Below, one piece after another: positions 1 to 11,655 of a stretch of DNA of 64,000 bases. Position 1 is the stretch's first letter, and every line of letters begins with the position of its first letter. The notes under the pieces are model-generated. The model worked only from the letters and a program-made list of their open reading frames with translations, was not told where the DNA came from and searched no databases. This stretch comes from Diphasiastrum complanatum. Taxonomy: Eukaryota; Streptophyta; Lycopodiopsida; Lycopodiales; Lycopodiaceae. The stretch spans positions 67,490,370-67,554,369 of the forward strand of contig CM055096.1 of the NCBI GenBank assembly GCA_029204225.1. Reading direction: 5' to 3'. Position numbers and translations under genes: made by a program.

Positions 1-1277
1 TGAGCATGTTGTCGCATGCGTCTATCAAAATCTGTTGTTTGGCTGATGTAGCTTGTCTGTTCAAGAGACTATTTTGAAAATTGTGAAGAACTTGTTCGTA
101 GTCGTTTCAAGAGTGGTGGCAGTGTCAAATCCTGTGCAAAATATTGAAAATTAATGTTTTTTTTTATGATAGAAGAAAATCTATTTCGAGCAAAAAAATA
201 GCGTTAACTTGACATACCTCTTTACTAGAGGAAAATCATTGTGATATCGGTTGTGGAGATTCGAGAGTTATCATCTGTTATTTGTCAGTTGCAAGTTTGT
301 ATATAAAATACATTGTAGACAAATTGTACATTACAATGATTAAAATATATGAATCTGATATGTGTTAGTTGTTGTCGTAATCGATGTGTTGGTAGTTTCT
401 CGTTTCAAGATCTTCAAAACATTTTCAATTGTAATAGAACCGTCTGTCAGTCGAGCTCCTATGTCGGAGAGGTGGCCAACTTGTCTCCCCAAATCTGTGT
501 TGATGGCATTCAATTCTACTCGAGACATAGTTTTTCATTCTGAAATGAAAATGTTATAACTGAAATATAGGTTACGTATTGCATGATAACCTTTGTCAAA
601 ATGCGCTTTGAAATGTTGCATCACCAATCTATTCGTCTTGATCGAATATGGGATTGCAATGGAAAACAATTATAAAAGTGTTTCAAAATTCTAAAAAAGT
701 TTAAATATGTTATAAAAATGATATAATTTTTGTATGTTATAAACGATTTAAAAATTAAAAAAAAATAGATGTGATTTTTTACCTTCTATTTGTGTTGTGA
801 TATATATACTCGTAGTCTAACTATTTTGAAACCCATCTTTGTATTGTTCGGTGTCGATTCCACAGGCATTTAACAGGAATATTAGTCGTGTCGTAGGATA
901 AATTCGCAATTCTTCGATACCTTCAGATGTCAAAACTTGCAGTTATTGAATTTCTTCTTTTAATTTTCAGAAGATTTCATCATAAAAGTTATTATTACAA
1001 TTAAATTTCAAATTTTGAATATTTAAAAGCATTATTCTTTTAGGTACTATTTTATCATAAAAAATGATTCACGATGTTCATAACAATGTACCTTTTTGGC
1101 ATCTAAAAGTTCTTGTAATGGCATATCGGATGTCTGCTTTCAAGTAAAATTGAAAAATTAGAAATGAAATATTTTGGATATTATATTTTCAAAACAATGA
1201 ACAACAACATAATATATTAGAAAGATTAACATATGGCAGAATAGGACTACATTGTGAATATTAATTGTTTGTTTGAT
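1..1277. other. AT-rich stretch, no gene recognised
   Basis: No protein family can be recognised here on either strand. A 62-codon minus-strand frame at 340-528 is rich in Thr and Asn and lies downstream of the helicase remnant on the same strand, so it could be eroded transposon sequence, but nothing in it identifies it. The rest is A/T-rich with many short homopolymers. Confidence 0.4.
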
Positions 1278-2086
1278 TTACAATGGCTGGTGTTGGATCA
1301 AAATCTGCAGTGTTAATTTGTGTGTAAGGAATATGTTTTCTAGTCTTGTGACTTGAGTTAACATAACATAGGTTAATCCTAGACATAAATTTTTTTTAAT
1401 ATCAATTATTGCAGTGTCACGTATTGTTATGCCTTGCAATTTATGAGCCGTAATAGCGTATGCTAATGCTAAAAAAAATGTACATTTGTAATATATTTTA
1501 AAATCATACCTCAATTTTCTAATAGTTGATGGCATAATTTTCATTTGTTTGTCAGATCCCTCAATTGTTATCATGATAGAATCTATTTCGTTGGTTTATT
1601 TTGAATATGCAAATTCTTGAATCATTCTGATCGCTCCATTAACTATTCCATTTGTTATGTCTAGATTCGCAAGAACCATGATCTTTGCATTGTTTGCAAT
1701 TTGGTCTAATTGATTAAATGATGAGTCTTAAGCCATGATGTACAATTCTATCATGTTCCATGTTTGGTGGCTAGATGACGAACACTGTATTCAGACCATT
1801 TTCCATACTATATTCAGTGTTGGACAATGCATTTGTTTTCACTGGTACATATATGATCTTGTCGTCTTCGAAGATTTTTTCTAATGCATATTTATTATAT
1901 ATCTTGACATTGTCTTTGTGTGTGCATATTATTGTCACATTAGAACTAATCATTTTAAGAACTTCTTCTTCTGAGATTACTTCTTTATTCAATGTATCAT
2001 TGATTTATTCTAATATTGACTTCCTAGATCTTACCGTATTTAAAAATGAAAGATATAACTCATTTGACGAGTGTCGAATCGAATAA
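1278..2086 (-). pseudogene. Pif1-like helicase remnant, C-terminal half
   Basis: This continues the helicase to its left on the minus strand. The frame ending near 1771 has the motif VTIICTHKDNVKIYN followed by YVPVKTNA, as in the middle of transposon Pif1 helicases; upstream in the same frame RHSSNELYLSFLNTVRSRK is readable, with one stop between. The frame 1574-1278 contains AYAITAHKLQGITI and LTYVMLTQVTRLENI, equivalent to the late helicase motifs (usually hK.QG and YVALSR). Several frameshifts and stops separate the blocks. Beyond 1278 the similarity stops. Confidence 0.65.
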
Positions 2087-2105
2087 GTCAATTGGATTTG
2101 AATCG

Positions 2106-3013
2106 TCATTTTCCAATATAAAGATGTGGAGATGTGGCATATGAGCATAGAATATCGGTTCTATGTTTACATATTGTTGGCAACTGTGCATGATCACCTA
2201 CTAATAACAAGATGAAATTTTGGAAATGCACACGATATGGATTTGATTTTACTTGATTTATTTGATGTATGACAAGTTGTAACGTTTGAGCAGTCAACAT
2301 AGACATTTCATCAATAATAATGATATCAACAATAAGTATTGTTTTGTAACGTATGCTAGTAGACATTAGATTTCGTATATATAAAGCATTAACAAGAATC
2401 AAAAATAAGTTGTGCACTATTAATTCACGTTTACTAAGCCTAGACGCAACTGCACCTATTGTGGCACACAACAAAACAGATTTGTTCATTTTTTTGAGTG
2501 AAAATGCTAGATATTTTATCAAATGCGTTTTTCCACTTCTCGAAATATCTGACAATACAAAAATACCTGATCGATTTAACATCAAAATCAAAAAAGCATT
2601 TTCTTGTTCTGTGTTAAAATTTCACAATTTTGGTCACATGCATTGTAATTGGCAAGATGGCCATGTAAATAGATGCCACACGTGTCAAATAGCATAAGAT
2701 ACTTTCCCAAAACTTCATTCCTCATATACATTGTGATAGCATCTTTGAAATGAGGCCAAAGAGTGTTTAGATAGGCTAGAGAAATTCTAGGAGCTAAAAA
2801 TAACATGTTATAGTAACTGTGGCCAAATGGAAATAGAAATAAAAATATTGCATTTTCTAATGTGATGAATTCTTTTTGTTGAGTCACTAATGGCAATCCA
2901 GAAACTTTTGCTATAAACATTAATGTTTCTTTTCTTTCATGCGTTGTTTTTCTAATTCGTAAATTCGAATATGTATATATGTCATCTTTTTGAATATCTT
3001 GTCTATTTTTCAT
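2106..3013 (-). pseudogene. Pif1-like helicase remnant, N-terminal/ATPase half
   Basis: Two consecutive minus-strand frames (3013 to 2588 and 2591 to 2106) read like a Pif1-family SF1 helicase of the transposon (Helitron-like) type. Seen directly: a degraded Walker A, SDISRSGKTHLIKYL, a Walker B, IIIDEMSML, and motif III, LLVGDHAQLP, in the right order and spacing. The upstream frame carries HLANYNACDQNCEIL, which recurs in a second copy at 11.5 kb. These helicases unwind DNA; in Helitrons they are fused to a HUH replication initiator, which I do not see. The Walker A glycines are partly replaced and the frame is broken, so this copy is not functional. The assignment to Helitron rather than another Pif1-bearing element is inference. 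Confidence 0.7.
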
Positions 3014-3263
3014 GCACCACTAGTAGTGCACTGTGACACCTCACTGGACACCTCTGCAGCCTATCTGGGCCACGTCATCCAATTCTCTAATGACTCACTG
3101 AAAGACCCATACCAACTCCACCACCATGTGGTTAGGCCTACAACCATTAATTATGACCATGTACACATAAGGGCCCCAATTCCCTTATAGTCACAATTAC
3201 GAGTTGTTGGTCTACCGATCTCTAGCATGGATACGCTATTCGAGACCAGTTATGGGCATGACA
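3014..3263 (-). repeat. 3' LTR remnant of a gypsy element
   Basis: On the minus strand a purine-rich tract (complement of 3264-3277) is followed at once by TGTCATGCCC, the usual start of a plant gypsy LTR. The left limit is uncertain: TG at 3013 or TGTGACACC at 3032 (which would give TGT...ACA ends). No second LTR of this element is present, so no target duplication can be tested. The helicase frame reads up to about 3013, so the element probably sits in or beside the helicase remnant. Confidence 0.55.
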
Positions 3264-3750
3264 TTCTTCCCCCCTTATTCAAGTTTTGTCCTCAGAACTT
3301 AAAACTAGGAAAGTTCCTCCTTAAGCTTCCTTCTTGTTCCCAAGAATCATCATCATCTGTACATCTTTTCCATCGAACCAGATGCTCGGTAACTATATGA
3401 TTTCTCAATCGTTTAGTTCTTGTATCCAAGGTCTTTTCAGGTTCAAGTCGAGATACACCTGATCATTCATCCAACAGATACAATTGATCTCCAGATCCAA
3501 GATGCTCTCCTTCACATAGACCTTTCTTGAGTCGGCTTACGTGAAATACCGGATGCACTTGTGATCCTTTCAGGAGTTCCAATTGGTAAGCTAAGGATCT
3601 GATCTTTTTCAAGATCTGATACGGTCCTCTATATCTAGGAGACAATTTATAATGCTTGTCGGTGCGCATTACTCTAGAGTCCATCGGGATTCTCAAATAT
3701 ACCCAATCCCCCACTTGAAAGTCTCTTGGTGATCTTTTCAGATTTTGTGA
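3264..3750 (-). pseudogene. Ty3/gypsy pol tail with chromodomain
   Basis: Minus strand. The 83-codon frame 3714-3463 contains GDWVYLRIPMDSRV, a YRGPYQILKKI block and HPVFHVSRLKKGL, the conserved C-terminal tail of gypsy integrase. After a single TGA at 3463-3465 the same frame continues with EPEKTLDTR, LRNHIVTEHLVRWK and DDSWEQEGSL, a typical chromodomain, and ends near 3300 just before the polypurine tract. Chromodomain-bearing gypsy elements are chromoviruses; the domain is thought to guide integration to marked chromatin. The upstream reading frame (NLKRSPRDFQV) is lost at about 3750, a few bases before the copia-1 LTR, so the gypsy copy is 5'-truncated at or near that insertion. Confidence 0.8.
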
Positions 3751-3771
3751 AGAATTGAAAAAGATTATCTG

Positions 3772-4473
3772 TGTTAGATATATGGGGTCTTATATTTTTT
3801 ATATCAAGCATCTAGGTGTAGGATGTTGATAGGAACAAATTTGGCATAGATGGCAAATTATGCATTTCCACTTGTAATGCCACTATTGAGCCAAAATAGA
3901 GTAAGAGACTAAACTCATGCCAATTAGAGTGTAGACAAGTGTAATGCTTTTGTTTGATGAATTCTAAGAGGTCCAATAGGATCTAGAGGTGGAAGGTCCA
4001 ATAGGAATTTGAGATTTGCTTGAAAATAGTCCAATAGAATTAAGCAGTGCATGGATCAATGGTCCAATAGGATTAAGAGGTGGCAAAGTGTGATCCAATC
4101 ATAGTTAAGCATAGTGGTAGCTTGTGGATCTACTAGTATCATTGTACTCCTCATTTTGGATCTAATTGATTTGGAGATTGTGTGGATTTTGAGTGTTATT
4201 GGATTTCTAGCTTTCTCTCTCTACCCGAGAGCTCATGATGATTTTCTCTCTCTAACCGAGGAGAGCAGCTTGTTTTTACTTAGAATAATTTTTGAATACT
4301 TCTCACACGTGTGAGTGAGAGTTGGAAGTGATTGAATGCATGTAGTAGAGTGTTTTTGCCATAGAATCAAAGATAGATCTTGAATCTCAATCTAGTCTTG
4401 ATCTTGGTGCATCTACACACCTTAGGAGATCACAAATACATGTTGTGGACACTCCACAAGTGTGAAATCTACA
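3772..4473 (+). repeat. 5' LTR of copia-1
   Basis: The right end is fixed by the primer-binding site starting at 4474. The LTR begins TGTTAGATAT at 3772 and ends in ACA at 4473, giving TGT...ACA termini and about 702 bp. It carries CACACGTGTG at 4304-4313. The left boundary is inferred from the terminal match, since the partner LTR is missing. Confidence 0.65.
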
Positions 4474-4486
4474 TGGTATCAGAGCC
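4474..4486 (+). promoter_or_regulatory. Primer-binding site of copia-1
   Basis: TGGTATCAGAGCC lies directly after the LTR end. It is the standard plant copia primer site, complementary to the 3' end of initiator methionine tRNA, where minus-strand cDNA synthesis starts. Confidence 0.85.
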
Positions 4487-5139
4487 TACCTAAGGTTACC
4501 ATGCATTCTGATCCACTTAAGTGAAACCTATTCATCAATCTTGAGCTAAAAATTGTCAAGATCCATTTTCGTAGCTATCTTGTCCAATTTTGGATCAAAA
4601 GAGATCAAAAGGACATTGATTGGGTCTGACCTGGTACTATACGGAATCAGGTGCTCAGACACGTGTGAGGAACATCCAATTTCAGTTTGGAGGTTCTCTC
4701 TCATGCTGATCCATTTATCTTGCTTGATAGCTTGTTTTGAAGCTATTTTTGTCTAGTTTCTGATACGATCAGTTTCATTCCATTTGGTTGACCCAATCAG
4801 AAGTTATAAGCTTTTGAAGAGAGTTAGGTAGGGCACCTAGACTTGGGTTAACACATTTGGTTTGGTCAAGAAAATGCTTGGTTGATCCAAAATCACAGTT
4901 GAATGCTTACCAATCTCATCTATATGTGATCTAGGCACTGTTTTGAGATCTTAGCCATTTTGTTGCATGCAATTTCATTATATTTGAGTCAAATTTGGTT
5001 TCTTAGTGTACTTCACACATGATAAGAGTGTTTGATCCTAACTTTGCCCATACTTCACCATTTGATGTTCCATTATTGGATCCTATTGAGAGTGTGTAAC
5101 AACATTTATTGTTCATCATTTGAGTTTTCTTCACTTCAA

Positions 5140-5812
5140 ATGTCTTCAATGGGTTCATCCTTGTTGGAATCAAGTGAAAGATTGTCCACTTCAAACTATT
5201 CAATTTGGAAAATGAGGATGGAGTCCATCTTGATCCTTCAAGACGTGATGGACATAGTTCTTGGCCTTGAAGAAGAACCACAAGTTCTTCAAGAGGTTCA
5301 AAAATACAAAAAGAGAGCTAGGATGGCTCTCCACTACATTAAGATGAATGTCTCTAATGAGATATTGACGGAGATAGGTACTTGTACAATAGCCAAAGAA
5401 GCTTGGGATTGTCTCAAGACTATCTATGAGGCTAAGAATACCTCTAGGCTTCTCACTCTTAGGAATCAAATCTTTCAAAGTAGCCAAAAGAGTGATGAGA
5501 GTGCATCTAGTTATGTTTTGAGAGTAAAAGATATTCATAGAAAACTTGCTTGTATTGGTGATTCCATCAATCAAATGAGCTAGTCCAATTCATTCTCAAT
5601 GGCTTGAGAAGTGAATTTGATAACCTTGTCCAATCCTATGCCATTAAGGAGGAGCTACCAAGTATGGAGGCTCTCCAAAGTGTGCTAATTTTAGAAGAAT
5701 CAAGACTAGAGTACAAGCTCTTGAGGATGGACAAGCTTTCTCTCACTCATAATGATGGAACCATCAACAAGCATAAGATGATGTGCCAAAGGATTTGCTC
5801 AAATCCATGGTC
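5140..5812 (+). pseudogene. Copia-1 gag (frameshifted)
   Basis: The start at ATG 5140 (MSSMGSSLLESSERL) is chosen because copia-2 gag begins with the near-identical MSSMGAYFMESSERL. Typical UBN2-type gag blocks follow: YSIWKMRMESILI, KRARMALHYIKMNV, AKEAWDCLKTIYEA and LLTLRNQIFQSS. At about 5575 a one-base shift moves the frame, which resumes as LVQFILNGLRSEFDNLVQS. The protein then stops matching at about 5785 and no CCHC zinc knuckle remains. Gag would form the virus-like particle; this copy is broken. Confidence 0.8.
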
Positions 5813-7030
5813 TTGATTATGAGGAGACCTTTGCACCCATTGCAAAGATGGTGACAATAACAATTCTTATTTCTCTTGCTTGTTTCTTAAAGTGGAAGGT
5901 GTTCCAATTAGATGTATCCAATGCTTTTCTAAATGGATATATTGAGGAGGAGATCTATACGGAACAACCTCAAGGATTCATCAAGGATGATTCCAAAGTG
6001 TGCTTGCTCTTTGAAAGTCTTTATGGACTCAAGCAAGCACCAAGATCATGGTATTCAAGACTTAATTCTTTTCTTATCTCACTAGGATTTACTCTTAGTG
6101 ACTATGATCCTTCCATGTATCTAAAGTTTGTTGATAGCAATATTGTCATTCTTCTAGTTTATGTTGATGACATTATTCTTTGTGGAAGTTGTACCAAGCT
6201 AGTTGATGAAACTAAGCTAGCACTTGGATGTGAGTTTAAAATGCAAGATCTAGCAGAGATACATTACATCCTAGGCCTAGAAATTGATTTTTATGAAAAT
6301 CATGTCTTTATATGCCAATCTAGATATGCTCACTCTATGTTGAAAAAATTCCATATGGAAAATTCTAAGAGCATAGATACTCCAATGGATCAAATTGTAA
6401 AAGATCCTAATAAAGTTGATAAAAGATCCTTTGAGGACATCACACTTTCTAGGAGTCTTGTAGGCTCCTTGATTTGGCTTACCATTACTAGGCCCGATCT
6501 AAGTTTTTGTGTGCACAAATTGAGTCAATTTATGGAAGATCCTAAGATCCATCATTGGAAGATGGACAAGAGGATTCTAAGATATGTATCTTCATCTTGT
6601 GATTATGGTCTACTTTATAAAAGTGAAGATCTATCCATTGTTAACTACTCGGATTCGGACTTTGCAAGTGACAAGATGGAAGTCTATTAGTGCATACACT
6701 ATCTTTCTTGGAGGCAATCTAATATCTTGGCTTTCCAAAAAGCAAGATACTATATCTCTCTCTTCATGTGAGGCCGAGTACCAAGCACTCACTACAACTA
6801 CCAAAGAGGTATTTTGGATCAAGAGGTTATTAATGGAACTAAAGTGCATCAAGGAAGATGATCTACCAATGATCAAATGTGATAACATCTCAGCCCAAGC
6901 TCTTGCCAATAATCCCATATTTGATGCAAGAAGCAAGCACATAGAAGTGGCACACCATTTTGTGAGAGAAAAGCTTATTGGAGGAGAAATCTATTTGGAG
7001 CATGTCATAAATGCTCCAAGCGGTAGGAGT
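5785..7030 (+). pseudogene. Copia-1 reverse transcriptase / RNase H
   Basis: The frame enters RT in the middle of the domain at HGLDYEETFAPIAKMV, followed by FQLDVSNAFLNGYIEEEIY, LYGLKQAPRSWYSRL and the catalytic YVDD in LLVYVDDIIL. RNase H blocks follow: GSLIWLTITRPDLSF, YSDSDFASDKM, then after a short deletion and frameshift near 6680 SAYTIFLGGNLISWLSKKQ, ISLSSCEAEYQAL and HIEVAHHFVREK. The usual ECIADILTKPL end is missing: after HVINA the sequence changes at about 7020. Both the start of RT and the end of RNase H are absent. Confidence 0.85.
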
Positions 7031-7329
7031 TGTTACCGTCATTTTTCAAAATATAATAGACAAACTCATTTTTAAAATCAGTTATTATGGATGTTTGTTG
7101 AAGGTCTTATCAAAATGTTTGAATATTTTCATTTATATCAAAATTAAGTGTGATAGATGTTTGTTGAATATCGCATAAGATGTTTGAATATATTCAGATG
7201 CTACTCATCATGTTGTTGCAGTTATATTGAAAGTATTGTCAATTTAAACGATGTTTTTATCGTTAGATGATACCAATTTAGATGGATGAATCAAAGTATC
7301 AATTATATCAAAAATATGTTTGGTGTGTT

Positions 7330-7860
7330 GTAAATTCTCGAGTCCATTTTTGAAAATGGACTTTGGAAAAGTCCAAAATTAATTGAGACAGTGATAGTAG
7401 AATCATTGAATCTAGTCACAATAATAGTAGGGCTTTCTATTATGGAGGGAAACCAAAGTTTGAATTTAGGTTTGGACCTTCTATGGATGTAACTTGTGAG
7501 AAGAAAAAAAATTCTCTCTCTCTCTCTTATCTCATTCATGCCTATACATGCTTCTCTTGGGTTCTATTATCCATTGGTGCACTATACTTGTGATATCTTG
7601 CAATTTTGTGTGTAGAATGTTCATTTATTGTTATTTTTAGATCCACACATATGAAATACAATAGCTTACTAGTTTTGTACGGACAAAAACTTTATTTTAT
7701 GTTCTGGTTCATGTCTGATCAAGATCTATTAGAGTTTGCATCTCATTCGTTGTGTAGATGTTGGTTTTTCTACATTGGCAAGATTAGATTGGTGATATGT
7801 TGTCTTTCTAACCCAAGATCATTTAATAGGTGGATCTTAATTGACCTGAAAACTTTCACA
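7330..7860 (+). repeat. Truncated LTR (third copy of the 26.5/27.2-kb LTR family)
   Basis: This stretch matches the two LTRs at 26462-27114 and 27166-27790: the block from TTGAATCTAGTC through AGGGAAACCAA, a CT-rich run, TCTCATTCATG, and a TTCACA terminus at 7860. Its 5' third cannot be aligned, so it is a truncated copy. Between 7031 and 7330 I see nothing recognisable. Confidence 0.55.
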
Positions 7861-8319
7861 CTCATATGGTTTTCGATATTTTTGTAGTTCATTTCCTGCA
7901 ACTTTTCAGCTTTACAACTGTATAAGTTACACACTTATTTACTTGTCCACATATGGATTGAGCTCTCATTTTGTGTTGTATTGTGCATATTTTATGTGAT
8001 GTATCATTGGTGCCCAACAGGGAATAGAGAATCTGATGCGTATGGATGCATTAGATATGTATCGATATATCCAACATTGGATACGCATATTTGTCAAGCA
8101 TTGCCTACGCTTTGACACGAATACATACACGAACAAATAGAAAACATAAACATCAATAATACGTAATATTATTTACAGAGGTTTGTACACGGGAGAGGCC
8201 ATTGCACGCACATGCCTATGATTTCTTTGATGTTGTAAATATATGAGGGTGAAAGAGCTCCCAGCCTATGGTGATGATAAACATAAACACATATACAAAG
8301 AAACATAAAAAAAAGTTAA
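7861..8319. other. No gene seen
   Basis: A/T-rich non-coding sequence between the truncated LTR and the palindrome array. No family, promoter or RNA gene is recognisable. Confidence 0.4.
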
Positions 8320-9750
8320 TTCCATCTGTCGTGGCGAATGGAAGCTTCGTGTTTCATTTTTTTTATTGAAACAAAAAAACTGAATTCCATCCGCCGAGGC
8401 GGATGGCTTTTTTTTGTGTTTAAAAAAAAAACTTGTTTTGAATACTTTTTTTTCTGAATTTTTAAAAAGAATAAAAAAGATTTTTACCATTTTTGAAAGG
8501 GAGAATTTGTCGAAAGTCGAAAAATCAGAAATTTCTTTGATAGCAAGAAAACTTTGCTAAACTTGAAAACAAACGGAATTTTCCCTTCGGGACTCTCTAT
8601 ATTTATGATTTTTTTCAATATGTCATTTTCTAAAATAACCTATAGGATTATCAATACAACGACATGTATTAGATGGAGGGGGACCAAGCTCCCCCCATTT
8701 ATTTATTTTAAAAAAAAAACAAGATTAATTTTTTCTAAAAAAAAAACGAAAAAAAAATATGTACTGAATCCATCCGCCAGGGTAGATGACTTCATTTTTC
8801 AAAAAAATATTTCTAGAAAAAAAAATGTATTGAAGCCATTTGTTGTGACGAATGGCTTTATTTTTCATTTTTTTTAATTTTTTTTGAAAAAGAAAACGTT
8901 GATTTCCATCCGTTGTGACGAATAGAAACTTAATTTTTCATTTTTTAAATATTTCTTTTGAAAAAAAAAATTGAATTCCATCCGTCGCACCATTCACCGC
9001 AACGGATGACTCTCTTTTTTTTTTGATTTTTTTTTTAAAAAAACAAGTCTTTGGAATATTTGATTTTTTCTGAAATTTTTTGAAAAAAAAAAAAGTTCTT
9101 ATCATTTTTGAAAGGAAGAATTTGTCAAAATTCAAAAAATCAGAAATTCCCTTGCTAGCAAAAAAACTTTGACAAACTTGAAAACAATTGGAAATTCACA
9201 TTCGGAACTCTCTATATTTATGATTTTTTCAATGTGTCATTTTCCAAAATAACTTATGGGATTAACAATACAACGACGTGTCATATGGAGGGGGACCAAG
9301 CTCCTCCTCCCCCTCCCCCTCTCCCCGCCCCTCCCCATTTATTTTTTTAAAAAAAAAACAAGATTAAATTTCTTTTTATTGTTTATTCTTTTGAGAGTTT
9401 TTTTGATTTTTTTTCAAAAAAAACAAATGTACTGAATCCATACGCCACGACGGATGGCTTTTTTTTTTTTTAATTGAATTTCAAAAAAAGAGAAAAACAT
9501 GAAATTCCTAACTTTGTACTTAAAATTTGATTTTTGAAAAACAAATTCTAACTTTTTTTTATAAAAACAAAATCTTTTGGGGGAGGGGGGTGGGGGTGGG
9601 GGGGGGGGGGGGGGGGGGGGGCGCAGCCAAGCCCCCCGCTTAAAAACATAAAAAAACAAAATCTAAAATAAGGGTGGGGCTTAGACCCCTTCATCCGATG
9701 CAACGGATGGAAAGGGAGTCCAAGCCTCCTCACCATAATTTGTTTTCTTA
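8320..9750. repeat. Duplicated AT-rich units with short CCATCCG palindromes
   Basis: At least seven imperfect copies of a short palindrome occur between A and T runs (near 8322, 8387, 8768, 8833, 8905, 8977, 9437 and 9685). The clearest reads CCATCCGCCGAGGCGGATGG, with 9-bp arms. The surrounding sequence is itself duplicated: about 8485-8700 matches about 9090-9300 (shared blocks ATTTTTGAAAGG, TCTCTATATTTATGA and ATGGAGGGGGACCAAGCTCC), giving a period near 600 bp. Long poly-A/T and poly-G runs are scattered through it. No coding potential is credible; the reading frames here are only Lys/Phe runs from homopolymers. Confidence 0.7.
9582..9622. repeat. Poly-G tract
   Basis: A G-run of about 40 bases broken only by single A or T bases, ending before CGCAGCC. 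A second run of mostly C lies at about 9785-9820. Such tracts can form G-quadruplexes and are error-prone in sequencing, so the exact length is doubtful. Confidence 0.75.
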
Positions 9751-10009
9751 AAGCATAAAATTTGTATTTTAGGGGGGCCTTGACCCCCCCCCCTCCCTCC
9801 CGCCCGCCCCCCCCCCCTTCCTTCTATCTAACTCTTTTAATTTTAAAAATATTGAACGATCTAAAGAAATCAGAGAGGATAAGGTGTTCAACTAAGAGGT
9901 CTTGAGAGAATACAAAGTTCAAAATGAAAGCAAAGAGACCATACAATATTTATCTAGTTTATTCAAAATCACAAAACGACTTAAAAAATAAAACAAATGA
10001 GAAACCTAG

Positions 10010-10400
10010 GCATGGATTGATGAGCTGTACCATGGCTTGTTGCTCTAAAAACTAAAAAACAGGCATGGATTGATGAGTTGTACACCAACAAGAGAAAAAT
10101 GAAAAATGTAGTTTGGCTTGGTAAGTTGTATAGAACTGAGAAACGAAGGCATGGATTCATGAACTATACACAAATAAGAGAAAAATGAAAAACGTACCAT
10201 GGCTTTATGAGTTGTGCAAAACTGAGAAATGCAGACATGGATTGATGAGTTGTACACAAACAAGAGAAAAATGTAAAACATACCATGGCTTAATGAGTTG
10301 TGAAGAATTGAGAAATGCAGATACGGATTGATGAGTTGTACACAAACAAGAATAAAATGAAAAACGTAGACATGGATTGATGAGTTGTACACAACTTAAG
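10010..10400. repeat. Minisatellite, period about 87 bp
   Basis: The unit contains CATGGATTGATGAGTTGTAC, an ACAAGAGAAAAATGAAAAA stretch, CATGGCTT and ACTGAGAAATGCAG. Copies begin near 10062, 10150, 10235 and 10322, with partial copies at both ends, differing by a few substitutions and small indels. Reading frames through it are repeated peptides, not a gene. Confidence 0.75.
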
Positions 10401-11277
<877 letters not shown>

Positions 11278-11510
11278 CATTCTTACATCATGGCTCAAAT
11301 GTGAAGTTCAGAGATAACTATACATATAATATAAAAGGAGTTGAAAAAGTACAGGTTGAACTACTTTTAGAGAAGATTGGAAACATAGAGAACATGCTTA
11401 ATGTATTACGAATCAACAAAGACTTACTTTCATTATCAGTGATTGTGAAGTGATACATCGTAGTGCAATTTGACGAAGAGTTGTGTCTTATCAAGAGAAA
11501 AAATAATGTT

Positions 11511-11638
11511 TTCAAAGATGCTATCACAATGTGATACGAGTAATGAACTTATTAGAAAGCATACTATGTGATTTGGCACGTGTGGCATCTATTTACATGG
11601 CCATCTTGCCAATTACAATGCATGTGATCAAAATTGGT
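11511..11638 (+). pseudogene. Second copy of the helicase fragment, inverted
   Basis: The plus strand here matches the minus strand of about 2628-2749. The peptide FKDAITM is shared, and FGTCGIYLHGHLANYNACDQ corresponds to FDTCGIYLHGHLANYNACDQ in the first copy. Stops and shifts break the reading between the two blocks. The match ends at ATCAAAATTGG, about 20 bases from the copia-4 polypurine tract. Confidence 0.75.
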
Positions 11639-11655
11639 CAAGCTAGAATTGTGAA

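Larger units (their letters stand above)
3772..7030 (+). mobile_element. Copia-1: internally deleted Ty1/copia element
   Basis: The order LTR, primer-binding site, gag, RT, RNase H on the plus strand defines a Ty1/copia element. Protease, integrase and the first part of RT are missing: gag passes directly into the RT block at about 5785. The 3' end is also lost, because RNase H stops resembling the family at about 7020 and no matching 3' LTR follows. Frameshifts occur in gag (about 5575) and in RNase H (about 6680). It cannot be autonomous. A non-coding leader lies between the primer site and the gag start at 5140. Confidence 0.8.

Noticed and set aside
1278-3013. Endogenous large DNA virus because of the Pif1-like helicase
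   Set aside because: No other viral gene (capsid, polymerase, packaging ATPase) is nearby, and the motifs fit transposon helicases.
8320-9750. CRISPR-like array of palindromic repeats
   Set aside because: Spacing ranges from about 65 to 470 bp, the repeats are imperfect, there are no unique spacers and no cas genes, and the genome is eukaryotic.
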